NCBI RefSeq assembly: GCF_003046545.1
Contig: NZ_QAAA01000004.1
Coordinates: forward strand, 124,001-188,000
Length of the DNA: 64,000 nt
Direction: 5' to 3'
Origin: Rhodovulum imhoffii
GTDB taxonomy: Bacteria; Pseudomonadota; Alphaproteobacteria; Rhodobacterales; Rhodobacteraceae
The position numbers and the translations under genes are program-made. The notes below the pieces were generated by a model. That model did no database searches, was not told the origin of the DNA, and worked only from the letters and a program-made list of their open reading frames with translations. The stretch's first letter is position 1; each line of letters begins with the position of its first letter. Below are positions 52,014 to 61,388 of this stretch, piece by piece.

Positions 52014-52787
52014 ATGGATACGGGACTGGATTTCCATACCGCGAAAGCGTTGCTGGAGTGGCAGGTCGAACTCGGCGTGAGCGAGGCGATCGGCGATGCC
52101 CCCGTGAACCGATACGAGGAAGAGACGCAGCCGGTCGCGGCTCCGCAATCGCCTCCGGTGTCCCCTCCCGCAGACGATCCTGTCGCGGGGGCCCGCGCGG
52201 CCGCAACCGCTGCCGGAACGCTGGAGGCGCTTTGCACCGCGCTGGCCGCCTTCGAAGGCTGCGATCTCAAGCGTGGGGCGCGCAGTCTCGTCTTTGCCGA
52301 CGGGACGCCTGCGGCGCGGGTGATGGTCATCGGCGAGGCGCCGGGGCGGGACGAGGACATCCGGGGCAAACCCTTTGTCGGACGCGCCGGACAGTTGCTG
52401 GACAAGATGTTCGCCGCCATCGGCCTGGGCCGGGACCGGGCCGCGGAGCACGGGCTCTATATCACCAACGTCTTGCCATGGCGACCGCCGCAGAACCGTG
52501 ACCCCCAGCCCGAAGAGGTGGCGATGATGCTGCCTTTCCTGCACCGCCATATCGAACTGGCCGCGCCCGAGGTCATCGTGCTGATGGGCAACCATTCCTG
52601 CGGGGCGCTGTTGGGGCGCAAGGGCATCACCCGCTTGCGCGGCAATTGGGCGGAGGTCGCGGGCCTGCCCGCCCTGCCGATGTTCCATCCTGCCTTCCTG
52701 TTGCGCAACCCGGCCGCGAAACGGGAGGCGTGGCGCGACCTTCTGATGCTTCAGGCCCGCCTGAGGGGGGACCCCGCCGATGGTTGA
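52014..52787 (+). CDS. family-4-like uracil-DNA glycosylase lacking FeS cysteines
   Basis: The 257-residue protein has the UDG family 4 motifs: VIGEAPGRDED (105-115), FVGRAGQLLDKMF (121-133), YITNVLPWRPPQNRDPQPEE and the C-terminal MFHPAFLLRNP (223-233). It would remove uracil from DNA. Family 4 enzymes hold a 4Fe-4S cluster by four cysteines; here the third is W156 and the fourth aligns with M171/M172, while C74 and C83 roughly occupy the first pair. So the cluster is probably absent. A Pro/Ala-rich N-terminal extension (about 30-65) is poorly conserved. Confidence 0.85.
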   Translation: MDTGLDFHTAKALLEWQVELGVSEAIGDAPVNRYEEETQPVAAPQSPPVSPPADDPVAGARAAATAAGTLEALCTALAAFEGCDLKRGARSLVFADGTPAARVMVIGEAPGRDEDIRGKPFVGRAGQLLDKMFAAIGLGRDRAAEHGLYITNVLPWRPPQNRDPQPEEVAMMLPFLHRHIELAAPEVIVLMGNHSCGALLGRKGITRLRGNWAEVAGLPALPMFHPAFLLRNPAAKREAWRDLLMLQARLRGDPADG

Positions 52788-53391
52788 ACCGCTGACGCTT
52801 CTGGCCTTTGTTCCTGCCGCCATCGCGCTGAACCTGACGCCGGGGGCGGACATGATGTTCTGCCTTGGGCAGGGGCTGCGGGGCGGACCGCGCGCGGCGC
52901 TGGCGGCGGATGCGGGGATCGCGCTGGGGGTCATGGTTCATGTTCTGGCCGCGGGGCTGGGGCTGGGCGTGGTCGTCGCCACGGTTCCGGGGATGTTCGA
53001 TGTGATCCGCTGGGTGGGTGTGGGGTATTTGCTGTGGCTGGCTGTCGGGGTGTTGCGCGCCCCTGTGGCGCGCGCGGTGGAACCTGCCTCCCCCCGCCGG
53101 GCGTTTATGCAGGCGCTGGTGGTGAACCTGACCAATCCGAAGGTGATTCTGTTCGTCCTGGCCTTCCTGCCCCAGTTCGTCGATCCGGGACGGGCGATTC
53201 TGCCACAGTTTCTTGTCCTGGGGGCGGTTCTGGCGCTGGGAGGGTTCGTGGTGAACGGGCTGGTCGGGGTGTTTGCCGGGGCCGCGCGGGAGCGGCTGCG
53301 CTCATCCCGCGTGCAGCGGGGGCTGGGTGTGGTCTCGGCCCTGATTTTCGGGGCGCTGGCGCTGCGCCTTGCCTTGCTGGAGAAAGCCTGA
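52780..53391 (+). CDS. LysE/RhtB family amino-acid exporter
   Basis: The 203-residue membrane protein has the RhtB/LysE pattern, with AIALNLTPGADMMFCLGQGLRGG (conserved NLTPGP-type motif), MQALVVNLTNPKVILFVLAFLPQFV and about six membrane helices. It exports a small amino acid or related compound. It overlaps the uracil-DNA glycosylase end by 8 bases and moaB by 1 (TGATG), so the three are likely one operon, though they share no obvious role. Confidence 0.9.
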   Translation: MVEPLTLLAFVPAAIALNLTPGADMMFCLGQGLRGGPRAALAADAGIALGVMVHVLAAGLGLGVVVATVPGMFDVIRWVGVGYLLWLAVGVLRAPVARAVEPASPRRAFMQALVVNLTNPKVILFVLAFLPQFVDPGRAILPQFLVLGAVLALGGFVVNGLVGVFAGAARERLRSSRVQRGLGVVSALIFGALALRLALLEKA

Positions 53392-53915
53392 TGAAAGAAT
53401 TCATCCCGCTGCGTATCGCCGTGCTGACCGTCAGCGATACTCGCAGCCTTGAGGAGGACCGCTCCGGCCAGATCCTGACCGATCTTGTCGCGCAGGCCGG
53501 GCACCTGCTGGCCGCCCGTGACATCCTGCCCGACGACCGCGATGCGATCGTCGCCAGGTTGCGTGGCTGGTGTGCCGACCCCCAGGTGGACGTGGTGCTG
53601 AGCACTGGCGGCACCGGCCTGACCGGTCGTGACGTGACCGTGGAGGCCCACCGTGACGTGTATGAAAAGGAGATCGAGGCCTTCGCCACGGTCTTCACCC
53701 TTGTATCGGTGCGGAAGATCGGGACTTCGGCGGTACAAAGCCGCGCCACGGGCGGAGTCGCGCAGGGGACCTATCTTTTCGCGCTGCCGGGCAGCCCCGG
53801 TGCCTGCCGCGACGCGTGGGAGGAAATCCTGCGTCCGCAGTTCGATTATCGCCACCAGCCCTGTAACTTTGTCGAGATTTTACCAAGACTTGACGAACAT
53901 TTGCGACGGAAATAG
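53391..53915 (+). CDS. moaB: molybdenum cofactor biosynthesis protein B
   Basis: The 174-residue protein is a MoaB/MogA-like molybdopterin-binding protein with the SDTRSLEEDRSGQIL start, VDVVLSTGGTGLTGRDVT and LFALPGSPGACRDAW, the loops that bind molybdopterin. It catalyses or assists adenylylation of molybdopterin. The ATG overlaps the LysE stop. Other moa genes are not adjacent. The frame remains open upstream but homology starts here. Confidence 0.95.
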   Translation: MKEFIPLRIAVLTVSDTRSLEEDRSGQILTDLVAQAGHLLAARDILPDDRDAIVARLRGWCADPQVDVVLSTGGTGLTGRDVTVEAHRDVYEKEIEAFATVFTLVSVRKIGTSAVQSRATGGVAQGTYLFALPGSPGACRDAWEEILRPQFDYRHQPCNFVEILPRLDEHLRRK

Positions 53916-54006
53916 CCACAACCCGCGTAGTATGCCGTGTTTGGAGATGTGCGCCACAGCCCTATCTAAGGCAGCAGCCGGACCATGTTGCCGGGAAGGA
54001 TGAAGA

Positions 54007-55461
54007 ATGCGATTTCTGCGCCGCAGCCTTGTGGGGCTGTTCATGTTCGCGGTTACGATCGGGCTGCTGGCCTTTGCGGGGCAGTCCGTCTTTCAGGCCG
54101 TTCAGGACAGGTTGACCGACGCGCCTGAAAGCCGCCCGGCGCGCGAAAGGATCACCGCCGCGAATGTCGTGATGGTCGAGGCGGGGCGCGTGTCCCCGGT
54201 GATGACCGTGTTCGGGGAGGTTCGCAGCCGCCGCACGCTGGAACTGCGCGCCAAGGCGGCGGGTACGGTCGTGACGCTGCACCCGGATTTTGAGGAAGGC
54301 GGTCAGGTGGCGCAGGGGGATCTGCTGTTGCGGGTGGATCCGGCAGATGCGCAGGCGGCGCTGGCCGTGGCCCGTACAGAACTGGCGCAGGGCGAAACCG
54401 AACTGCGTGAGGCCACTCGCGCCCTCGATCTTGCCCGCGATGAGCAGGCCGTGGCCGAGGAACAGGCCGCCCTGCGGGACAAGGCCCTGAACCGGCAGCG
54501 CGATCTCAAGCAGAGGGGGGTCGGCACCGATGCGGCCGTGGAAACGGCGGAGTTGGCCTCGGCAGCGGCCAAACAGGCGGTGGTGTCGCGCCGACAGGCG
54601 GTGGCGCAGGCCGAAACGCGGCTGGACAATGCCCGTACCGGGCTGGAGCGGGCGCGGATCACGCTTTCGGATGCGCAGCGCGCCCTTGAAGACACGGAGC
54701 TTTACGCCGCCTTTTCCGGGGCGCTGAACGACGTCGCGCTGATCGAAGGCGGGCTGGTCGCCAATAACGAACGCGTCGCCGATCTGATCGACCCGCGGGC
54801 GCTTGAGGTCGCGTTCCGGGTTTCGACCGTGCAATTCAGCCGCCTGCTGGACGAAGCGGGCGGATTGCGCCCGGTTGGGGTTACTGCGCGGCTGGATGTG
54901 TTCGGCGCCGACCTGACGGCACAGGGGCAGATCAGTCGCGAAAGCGGTGCCGTCGCCGAAGGGCAGACCGGGCGGTTGCTGTTTGCCCGGCTCGACCGGG
55001 CGCGCGGTTTCCGGCCCGGCGATTTCGTTACCGTGAAAATCCACGAACCTCCCCTTGAACATGTCGCCCGCCTGCCTGCCCTGGCGGTCGATGCGGCGCA
55101 TACGGTTTTGGCGCTGGGTCCGGAAAACCGGCTCGAAGTGATGCAGGTGGAGCTTTTGCGGCGGGAGGGCGACGATGTTATCGTCCGCGCCCCGGATCTT
55201 TACGGTCGGGAGGTCGTGGCCGAACGCTCTCCGCTTTTGGGGGAAGGTATTCGCATCCGCCCCCTGCGGCCGGGGGCCTCTGCCGCGCCTGACTCCGAAG
55301 GCATGGTCGCCCTGACGCCCGAGCGCCGTGCGCGTCTGCTGGCGGCGCTGGATGCCTCGCCCGCGCTGGCGCAGGAGGACAAGGCCCGCGTGCGGGTCGA
55401 ACTGATGAAAGACCGCGTTTCCGCCGCCACCGTGGCGCGCCTTGAACGGATGGGGGGCTGA
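54007..55461 (+). CDS. RND efflux periplasmic adaptor subunit
   Basis: The 484-residue membrane-fusion protein has an N-terminal membrane segment (LVGLFMFAVTIGLLAFAGQ), a lipoyl-like half (RAKAAGTVVTLHPDFEEGGQVAQGDLLLRVD), a long helical hairpin (about 118-225) and the beta-barrel/membrane-proximal domains. It joins the RND permease to an outer-membrane channel. The permease GTG begins directly after its TGA. No TolC-like gene is in the window. A C-terminal extension of about 80 residues past the usual end is unassigned. Confidence 0.93.
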   Translation: MRFLRRSLVGLFMFAVTIGLLAFAGQSVFQAVQDRLTDAPESRPARERITAANVVMVEAGRVSPVMTVFGEVRSRRTLELRAKAAGTVVTLHPDFEEGGQVAQGDLLLRVDPADAQAALAVARTELAQGETELREATRALDLARDEQAVAEEQAALRDKALNRQRDLKQRGVGTDAAVETAELASAAAKQAVVSRRQAVAQAETRLDNARTGLERARITLSDAQRALEDTELYAAFSGALNDVALIEGGLVANNERVADLIDPRALEVAFRVSTVQFSRLLDEAGGLRPVGVTARLDVFGADLTAQGQISRESGAVAEGQTGRLLFARLDRARGFRPGDFVTVKIHEPPLEHVARLPALAVDAAHTVLALGPENRLEVMQVELLRREGDDVIVRAPDLYGREVVAERSPLLGEGIRIRPLRPGASAAPDSEGMVALTPERRARLLAALDASPALAQEDKARVRVELMKDRVSAATVARLERMGG

Positions 55462-58400
55462 GTGAGCCGGGGCGTCCGCGCGCGCGGCATCATTTCCTAT
55501 TTTACCCGTCACCGCACGGCGGCGAACCTGCTGCTGGTGGTGCTGATCGTTCTGGGCCTGGCCGCGGCACCGCGGATGCGCGCGCAGTTCTTTCCCGACG
55601 TGGTCCTGGACACGGTCAGCGTTTCGGTCGTCTGGGAAGGTGCGGGCGCCGAAGATGTCGACCGGGGAATCGTGCAGGTTCTCGACCCTGTCCTGCGCGC
55701 AGTCGAAGGGGTGGAAAGCAGCACCGCCCAATCTCGGGAGGGACGGGCTTCCGTCACGCTGGAATTCGAGCCGGGCTGGGACATGGGGCGCGCGACGGAT
55801 GAGGTCCAGAGCGCCGTCGACGGTGTGAACGACCTGCCCGAGGACGCCGAAGAGCCGGAGGTCAGGCGCGGCGTCTGGCGCGACCGGGTGACGGACGTGG
55901 TGATTACCGGACCGGTCGGGGTGGAACAACTGGCCCGTCTTGCCGACGAATTCACCGATCGTCTGTTCGCGGTTGGGGTTACGCGCACCACCATCCGTGG
56001 GATCGCGGCACCGGAAACCATCGTGGAGACACCCTCGTCGGAACTGATCCGCCACGATGTGACCATGGCCGGGATTGCCGCAGTGATCGGCGCGGCCGTT
56101 GATACCGCCCCCGCGGGGGACGTGAGCGGGGCCAATGCCCGCGTGCGCACCGGCGGTGAAAAGCGCAGCCCAGAGCAGATCTCCGCACTGGTGCTGCGCG
56201 CCAACCCCGACGGGTCCAAGCTGACGGTGGGGGATGTTGCGACCGTTCGGGTTGAAGGCGTGGACCGGGAACGCGCCTATTTCGTCGGGGAGGCGCCGGC
56301 GGTTTCCGTGCGGGTGGACCGATCCGACCGGGGGGATGCCATCGCCATCCAACGGCAGGTCGAGGATGTCGTCCGCGAAATGGCCGAAACCCTGCCCAAG
56401 GGCGTCAGGATCGACCTGATCCGGACTCGTGCCGATTACATCTCCGGGCGGCTCGACATTCTCCTGGACAACGGCGCCCTGGGGCTTTTCCTGGTGCTGA
56501 CGCTGTTGTTCCTGTTCCTGAACGCGCGCACCGCCTTTTGGGTGGCAATGGGGATTCCGGTGGCGATGCTGGCAACCATCGCGATGATGTATGCCGCCGG
56601 ACTGACGTTGAACATGATCTCGTTGTTTGCGCTGATCATCACGCTGGGTATCGTGGTGGACGACGCCATCGTCGTGGGGGAGCACGCCGATTTTCGTGCC
56701 CGGCGGCTGGGGGAGACCCCTGTGCAGGCGGCTGAAAACGCCGCCTTCCGCATGGCCGCTCCGGTCTTTTCCGCGACCCTGACGACGGTGATCGCGTTTT
56801 TCGCGCTGGTCGCGGTGGGGGGGCGTTTTGGCGATCTGATCGCGGATATCCCCTTCACGGTCATTGTGGTGCTTCTGGCCTCGTTGGTGGAGTGTTTCCT
56901 GATCCTGCCCAATCATATGGCTCATGCGCTGACGCACTCGGCCAGACAGCACTGGTACGATGCGCCGTCGCGTTTGGTGAACCGGGGGTTCCGCATCGTG
57001 CGGGAGCGGGCCTTCCGCCCCATGGTGGCCGGTGTGATCGCGGCGCGGTACCCGGTGATGGCGCTGGTTGTCGTGCTGCTGGCGGTTCAGGTAGGGCAGG
57101 TTATTCGCGGCGATGTGCCGTGGCGGTTCTTCAACGCGCCGGAGCAGGGCTCGGTTACCGGCAATTTTGCCATGCTGCCGGGCGCATCGCGTGAGGACAC
57201 GCTGGAGATGATGCGCGAGATGCAGCGTGCCACGCAGGCCGTTGCCGCGCGTTTCGCGGAGGAACATGGACGCGACCCGCTGGATTACGCGATCGCCGAG
57301 GTGGGGGGGAATACCGGGCGCGGTCTTTCCGGGGCCGATGCCAAGGATACGGACCTGCTTGGGTCTATCGCCGTGGAATTGATCGATGCCGACCTGCGCC
57401 CTTATTCCAGCTTCGATTTCGTGGAGGCCTTGCAAAAGGAGGTGCGCCAGCATCCGCTGGCGGAAACCGTCAGTTTCCGCGGCTGGCGTTCCGGCCCGGG
57501 CGGGGATGCGCTGGACGTGCAGCTTTACGGTGCCGGGGCCGGTACGCTGAAATCCGCGGCTGAGGCGCTTAAGGCGCGGCTGGCGCAGTTTTCGGAAGTT
57601 TCCGCGCTTGAGGACACGCTGGCCTATGACAAGGAAGAACTTCTTCTCGAACTCACCCCGCAGGGCAGCGCGCTGGGCTTCACCATCGAACAGCTTGGCC
57701 GGGTTCTGCGCCATCGCCTGAACGGGATAGAGGCCGCGACCTATCCGGACGGCCCGCGCTCCGCCAGTATTCGCGTGGAACTCCCCCGCAGCGAACTGAC
57801 CGCCGATTTCCTTGTGCGGACACAGTTGCGCGCCCCCGGCGGGGCCTATCTGCCGCTGGCCGATATCGTGACCGTCGAATCGAGCACCGGGTTTTCCACC
57901 GTGCGGCGGGAAAACGGGCTGCGGGTGGTTTCGGTCACCGGCGATATTTCCGAAGACAACCCGGCCCGCGCCGCCGAGATCACCCGCCTGCTGGAGGTCG
58001 AGATCCTGCCTGCCTTGTCCACCGATTTCGGAGTGTCCTGGCAGCTTTCCGGGTTGAGCGAGCAGGAAGACGATTTTCTGCGCGATGCCCTGACCGGGCT
58101 GATCCTGTGCCTGTTGGGAATCTACCTGACGCTGGCGTGGATTTTCTCAAGCTGGGCGCGGCCGGTGGTTGTCATGGCGGTTATCCCCTTCGGGTTGGTG
58201 GGCACGATCTATGGCCACGCGGCGTGGGATGTGCCGATGTCCATGTTCACGGTCGTCGGGGTGCTGGGGATGACGGGCATCATCATCAACGACTCGATCG
58301 TGCTTGTGACGACCGTCGACGATTACGCGAAGGAGCGGGGTCTGTTCCCTGCCATCATCGATGCCACGGCCGATCGCCTGCGTCCCGTTCTGCTGACCAC

Positions 58401-58845
58401 GCTGACCACGGTGCTGGGTCTTGCGCCGCTGCTGTTCGAAAAATCCCAGCAGGCGCAGTTTCTCAAACCGACGGTCATCACCCTGGTTTACGGGCTGGGG
58501 TTCGGCGTGGTGCTGGTGCTGATCGTGGTGCCCGCGCTTCTGGGGATGCAGCGGGACGTGGCGCGCCAGATGAAGGCCTACCGTCTGGCCCTGCGGTCCC
58601 CCCGACGGGCCCGCGGGCTGGCACGGGTGGCGCTGGCCGGGACAGGGGTGGTGGCCGGGGTGTTCTCGGCAACCCTGGGGCCGGTTCTGGTGACCGGGGC
58701 TCTGCCCGGATGGGCGGTGGCGATGGCGCCGCAACTGGCCGGGATGCCGATGATCGCGGGGGTGGGGCTGTTCCTGTCGGGGGCGGCGCTGGGCTTGACA
58801 GGGCTTTATTTCGTGTCGGTCTGGTTGTTGGCGCGACGGGCTTAG
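55462..58845 (+). CDS. RND efflux permease subunit
   Basis: The 1127-residue permease belongs to the HAE-like RND family, with TM1 near residue 22, two large periplasmic loops, and the proton-relay TM4 segment ITLGIVVDDAIVVGEHADF with two Asp. It starts with GTG immediately after the adaptor stop. After the normal twelve helices it carries about two extra hydrophobic segments (VALAGTGVVAGVFSATLGPVLV and MIAGVGLFLSGAALGLTGLYFVSVWLL). The cargo is unknown. Its TAG overlaps the stop of the convergent DsbD-like gene. Confidence 0.93.
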   Translation: MSRGVRARGIISYFTRHRTAANLLLVVLIVLGLAAAPRMRAQFFPDVVLDTVSVSVVWEGAGAEDVDRGIVQVLDPVLRAVEGVESSTAQSREGRASVTLEFEPGWDMGRATDEVQSAVDGVNDLPEDAEEPEVRRGVWRDRVTDVVITGPVGVEQLARLADEFTDRLFAVGVTRTTIRGIAAPETIVETPSSELIRHDVTMAGIAAVIGAAVDTAPAGDVSGANARVRTGGEKRSPEQISALVLRANPDGSKLTVGDVATVRVEGVDRERAYFVGEAPAVSVRVDRSDRGDAIAIQRQVEDVVREMAETLPKGVRIDLIRTRADYISGRLDILLDNGALGLFLVLTLLFLFLNARTAFWVAMGIPVAMLATIAMMYAAGLTLNMISLFALIITLGIVVDDAIVVGEHADFRARRLGETPVQAAENAAFRMAAPVFSATLTTVIAFFALVAVGGRFGDLIADIPFTVIVVLLASLVECFLILPNHMAHALTHSARQHWYDAPSRLVNRGFRIVRERAFRPMVAGVIAARYPVMALVVVLLAVQVGQVIRGDVPWRFFNAPEQGSVTGNFAMLPGASREDTLEMMREMQRATQAVAARFAEEHGRDPLDYAIAEVGGNTGRGLSGADAKDTDLLGSIAVELIDADLRPYSSFDFVEALQKEVRQHPLAETVSFRGWRSGPGGDALDVQLYGAGAGTLKSAAEALKARLAQFSEVSALEDTLAYDKEELLLELTPQGSALGFTIEQLGRVLRHRLNGIEAATYPDGPRSASIRVELPRSELTADFLVRTQLRAPGGAYLPLADIVTVESSTGFSTVRRENGLRVVSVTGDISEDNPARAAEITRLLEVEILPALSTDFGVSWQLSGLSEQEDDFLRDALTGLILCLLGIYLTLAWIFSSWARPVVVMAVIPFGLVGTIYGHAAWDVPMSMFTVVGVLGMTGIIINDSIVLVTTVDDYAKERGLFPAIIDATADRLRPVLLTTLTTVLGLAPLLFEKSQQAQFLKPTVITLVYGLGFGVVLVLIVVPALLGMQRDVARQMKAYRLALRSPRRARGLARVALAGTGVVAGVFSATLGPVLVTGALPGWAVAMAPQLAGMPMIAGVGLFLSGAALGLTGLYFVSVWLLARRA

Positions 58846-59627
58846 CCCCCGCTGCATCCGAGAATTTCCACGGCGGTGTCATTGCCCAGAACGGTAATAC
58901 GCAGGGCAGAGCGATCCACGATCAGCGTATCGCCTGAAAGGTCTGCTCCTGCGGACAGGCGGTTCCCGGTTCGCCGGGTGGGGGAATCGGACAGCCACGC
59001 CCCGGCGCCGCGAAGCTCGAAGATTGCGGTTTCCTGCCCGCCGAGGCTTGGCATCTCGATTTCGGCTGTCAGGCGCAGGCCGGTCCGGGCGGGGCTGAGC
59101 GCGCATTTCACACCTTTCACATGCGCGGCGCCGGCGGGCAGGGGCCTGCGTGCCATCCACGCGTTCAGCGCGGCCGGCGGGGTATCCGCGGGGATGCGTG
59201 CGGAAAGCTCCAGCGTGAGGGGCATGCAGATTTCCTTGCACACGCCCATGCCGATGCGCAGCCGCAGGTGCATTGGCGCGTCAGGGTTGGCGGGGGTGAG
59301 TTCCAGCGGAAGGACGACCTTTTCCTCATAGCCGAGGCTGCGCATACCGTTCTGGGTGAACAGAATCGGGCGTGGCCAGTGGATGCGGACCCCTTTCAGG
59401 TTTTCGGAGGCCGACCAGTCGAACCGGGGCGGGATGCCCGCCTCGCCCGGAATCCGCCAGTAGGTTTTCCACCCCGGCTCCAGATCCAGCCGGAGGCCCG
59501 CCATCGGCGTTCCGTCCGCTGCGGGAGGGGCGGGGACGAGTGACCCCCGCAACGGCGGCTCAGCCCTGGCCGGCATTGCGGCAAGTATCGCGAGGGCAAG
59601 TACGTATATGAGGCGGGTATGTATCAT
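58842..59627 (-). CDS. DsbD N-terminal-domain-like exported protein
   Basis: The 261-residue protein has a signal peptide (IYVLALAILAAMPARA) and a domain like the alpha domain of DsbD/ScsB, with RLDLEPGWKTYWRIPGEAGIPP and the redox pair in GMGVCKEICMP. It lacks the membrane and thioredoxin domains of DsbD, so it would need a partner to receive electrons. It diverges from yqgE. The stop overlaps that of the RND permease. Confidence 0.87.
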   Translation of the reverse strand: MIHTRLIYVLALAILAAMPARAEPPLRGSLVPAPPAADGTPMAGLRLDLEPGWKTYWRIPGEAGIPPRFDWSASENLKGVRIHWPRPILFTQNGMRSLGYEEKVVLPLELTPANPDAPMHLRLRIGMGVCKEICMPLTLELSARIPADTPPAALNAWMARRPLPAGAAHVKGVKCALSPARTGLRLTAEIEMPSLGGQETAIFELRGAGAWLSDSPTRRTGNRLSAGADLSGDTLIVDRSALRITVLGNDTAVEILGCSGG

Positions 59628-59741
59628 TTCAAAAGGATTAGGCAGCTCCGCGCGAAAACGAAATCACTTTCCGGCGAGAGAGCTGGGGCGAATCCTGCAC
59701 GCCACCTTGCGTCCGGGCCGCCACAGGCGCATCCTTACCCC

Positions 59742-60320
59742 ATGATGGAGGCATCCCAGTACACCGAACTGACCGGGCAGTTGTTGATTGCAATGCCCGG
59801 TATGGGCGATCCGCGTTTTGAAAGAAGCGTGGTGTTCCTGTGTGCGCATTCGAAGGACGGGGCGCTGGGGCTGATCGTGAACAAGCCGCTGCCGGATCTG
59901 AGCTTCGATGAATTGCTGACCCAGCTTGAGATCGACCGCGCGCCCGGGATCCGCGATATCCGCGTCTATTTCGGCGGCCCGGTTGAGCATGGGCGTGGCT
60001 TCGTGCTGCATTCGGGGGATTATCAGTCCCGCTCCGAGGCGACGCTCGATGTCGATGGGCGCTTTGCCATGACGGCGACTCTGGACGTGCTTGAGGATAT
60101 CGCCGGGGGCAACGGTCCGGGCACGGCGCTTTTGGCGCTGGGCTATGCAGGGTGGGGGCCGGGGCAGTTGGAAAGCGAGATTCTTCGGAACGGGTGGCTG
60201 ACCTGCGCGGCCAGCCCGGAGCTTGTCTTCGCGCCCGAGGATGGCGGCAAGTGGGAACGGGCACTCAGGACGCTGGGAATCGACCCGCTGCTTCTGTCCG
60301 CCGATGCCGGTCGCGCCTAG
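59742..60320 (+). CDS. YqgE/AlgH family protein (UPF0301)
   Basis: The 192-residue protein matches the family with LTGQLLIAMPGMGDPRFERSVVFLCAHSKDGALGLIVNKP, YFGGPVEHGRGFVLHS, and GPGTALLALGYAGWGPGQLESEI. AlgH acts in alginate regulation in Pseudomonas, but its biochemistry is unknown. The ATG at 59742 is the homology start; the ATG three bases on is also possible. The TAG overlaps the stop of tsaC (CTAG). Confidence 0.92.
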   Translation: MMEASQYTELTGQLLIAMPGMGDPRFERSVVFLCAHSKDGALGLIVNKPLPDLSFDELLTQLEIDRAPGIRDIRVYFGGPVEHGRGFVLHSGDYQSRSEATLDVDGRFAMTATLDVLEDIAGGNGPGTALLALGYAGWGPGQLESEILRNGWLTCAASPELVFAPEDGGKWERALRTLGIDPLLLSADAGRA

Positions 60321-61261
60321 CGGGGCGCGGCGGCGCGGCGCAGCCGGTCGTTGATGGCATGGCCCAGGCCATGCGGGGGTACGGGGGCGACGGAAATGCC
60401 CTGGCCCGGCGCGGCCCGCGCATCGAGCGAGCGAAGGTGGTGAAAGAGGTTCGCCGCCGCTTCGACCAGGTCGCCGCTTTCGGAGAGGTTCAGATCTGCA
60501 CCCGGCGTGGGGCCAAAACCCAGCCACAGATCCCCCGGTTCTGGCGTTGTCCGGCCCAGCCGCACCGCCGCCGCCGGCGCGTAATGGGAGGCAAGCTGCC
60601 CCGGCGCATTGGGTCTTGCCCCTTTCGCATGACGGGTGAGCGCCCCCCCCAGGCAGGCTTCGATCGCCTCGACCGGCAGGCCGCCCGGACGCAAGAGAGC
60701 CGGTGTTGGGGTGAAGCCGATGATTGTGGATTCCACCCCCACCGGGCAGGGGCCGCCATCTACGACCGCTTCGATCCGGCCGGACAGCCCCTCCAGCACA
60801 TGTGCCGCGCGGGTTGGGCTGACCTTTCCCGAAGGGTTGGCCGAGGGCGCGGCCACGGGTCCGCCGAAGGTCTCCAGCAGGGTGTGCGCCACCGGGTGGT
60901 CGGGAACGCGCAGGGCGACGGTATCCAACCCGGCGGTCACCAGCGGCGACAGGGCCGTTCCCTTCAGCGGCAGCACAAGCGTCAGCGCACCGGGCCAGAA
61001 GGCCGAAGCCAGCCGCAGCGCCTCATCGGGAAAAGCCGCGATTTCGCGGGCGGCGGCGAGGTCGGGAAGATGCACGATCAGGGGGTTGAACCTTGGGCGG
61101 CCTTTGGCCTGAAAAATGCGGGCGACGGCGATATCGTTGCGGGCATCCGCCCCCAGCCCGTAGACGGTTTCCGTCGGGAAGGCGACCAGGTCCCCCGCCC
61201 GCAGCATTCCGGCGGCGCGGTTCAGTCCGTCGGGGGTCGGGGCGAGGGCAAGTGTCGGCAT
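60317..61261 (-). CDS. tsaC: L-threonylcarbamoyladenylate synthase (Sua5/TsaC)
   Basis: The 314-residue protein makes threonylcarbamoyl-AMP for t6A37 tRNA modification. It has FPTETVYGLGADA, KGRPRFNPLIVHL and APSANPSGKVSPT, the KxR and SxN motifs of the YrdC domain, and the extra C-terminal Sua5 domain (from about residue 215), so it is Sua5-type rather than the short TsaC. The ATG lies close to a strong palindrome shared with the divergent acyl-CoA dehydrogenase gene. Confidence 0.93.
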   Translation of the reverse strand: MPTLALAPTPDGLNRAAGMLRAGDLVAFPTETVYGLGADARNDIAVARIFQAKGRPRFNPLIVHLPDLAAAREIAAFPDEALRLASAFWPGALTLVLPLKGTALSPLVTAGLDTVALRVPDHPVAHTLLETFGGPVAAPSANPSGKVSPTRAAHVLEGLSGRIEAVVDGGPCPVGVESTIIGFTPTPALLRPGGLPVEAIEACLGGALTRHAKGARPNAPGQLASHYAPAAAVRLGRTTPEPGDLWLGFGPTPGADLNLSESGDLVEAAANLFHHLRSLDARAAPGQGISVAPVPPHGLGHAINDRLRRAAAPR

Positions 61262-61304
61262 TGCGGGGCTTTCGTGACGTCGCGTTTGGGTTTGATGGGC
61301 TGTG

Positions 61305-61330
61305 GCGCTGCATTAACCTGATTGCAGCGC
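61305..61330. promoter_or_regulatory. perfect palindrome, candidate operator upstream of acyl-CoA dehydrogenase
   Basis: GCGCTGCA (61305-61312) and TGCAGCGC (61323-61330) form a perfect 8-bp inverted repeat with a 10-base AT-rich spacer (26 bp in all). It lies 58 bases before the dehydrogenase ATG and 43 bases before the divergent tsaC start. No T-tract follows, so it is more like a dimeric repressor site than a terminator. Confidence 0.5.
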
Positions 61331-61388
61331 AGGTGCAGACATAGCGCCGTCGCCGACAGGGCTCAAGCCGACAGCAGGAGAGTGCATC

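Noticed and set aside
53962-57714. A 1250-codon open frame on the minus strand
   Set aside because: It is the antisense of the RND adaptor and permease genes, with an Arg/His/Gln-rich composition and no recognisable domain.
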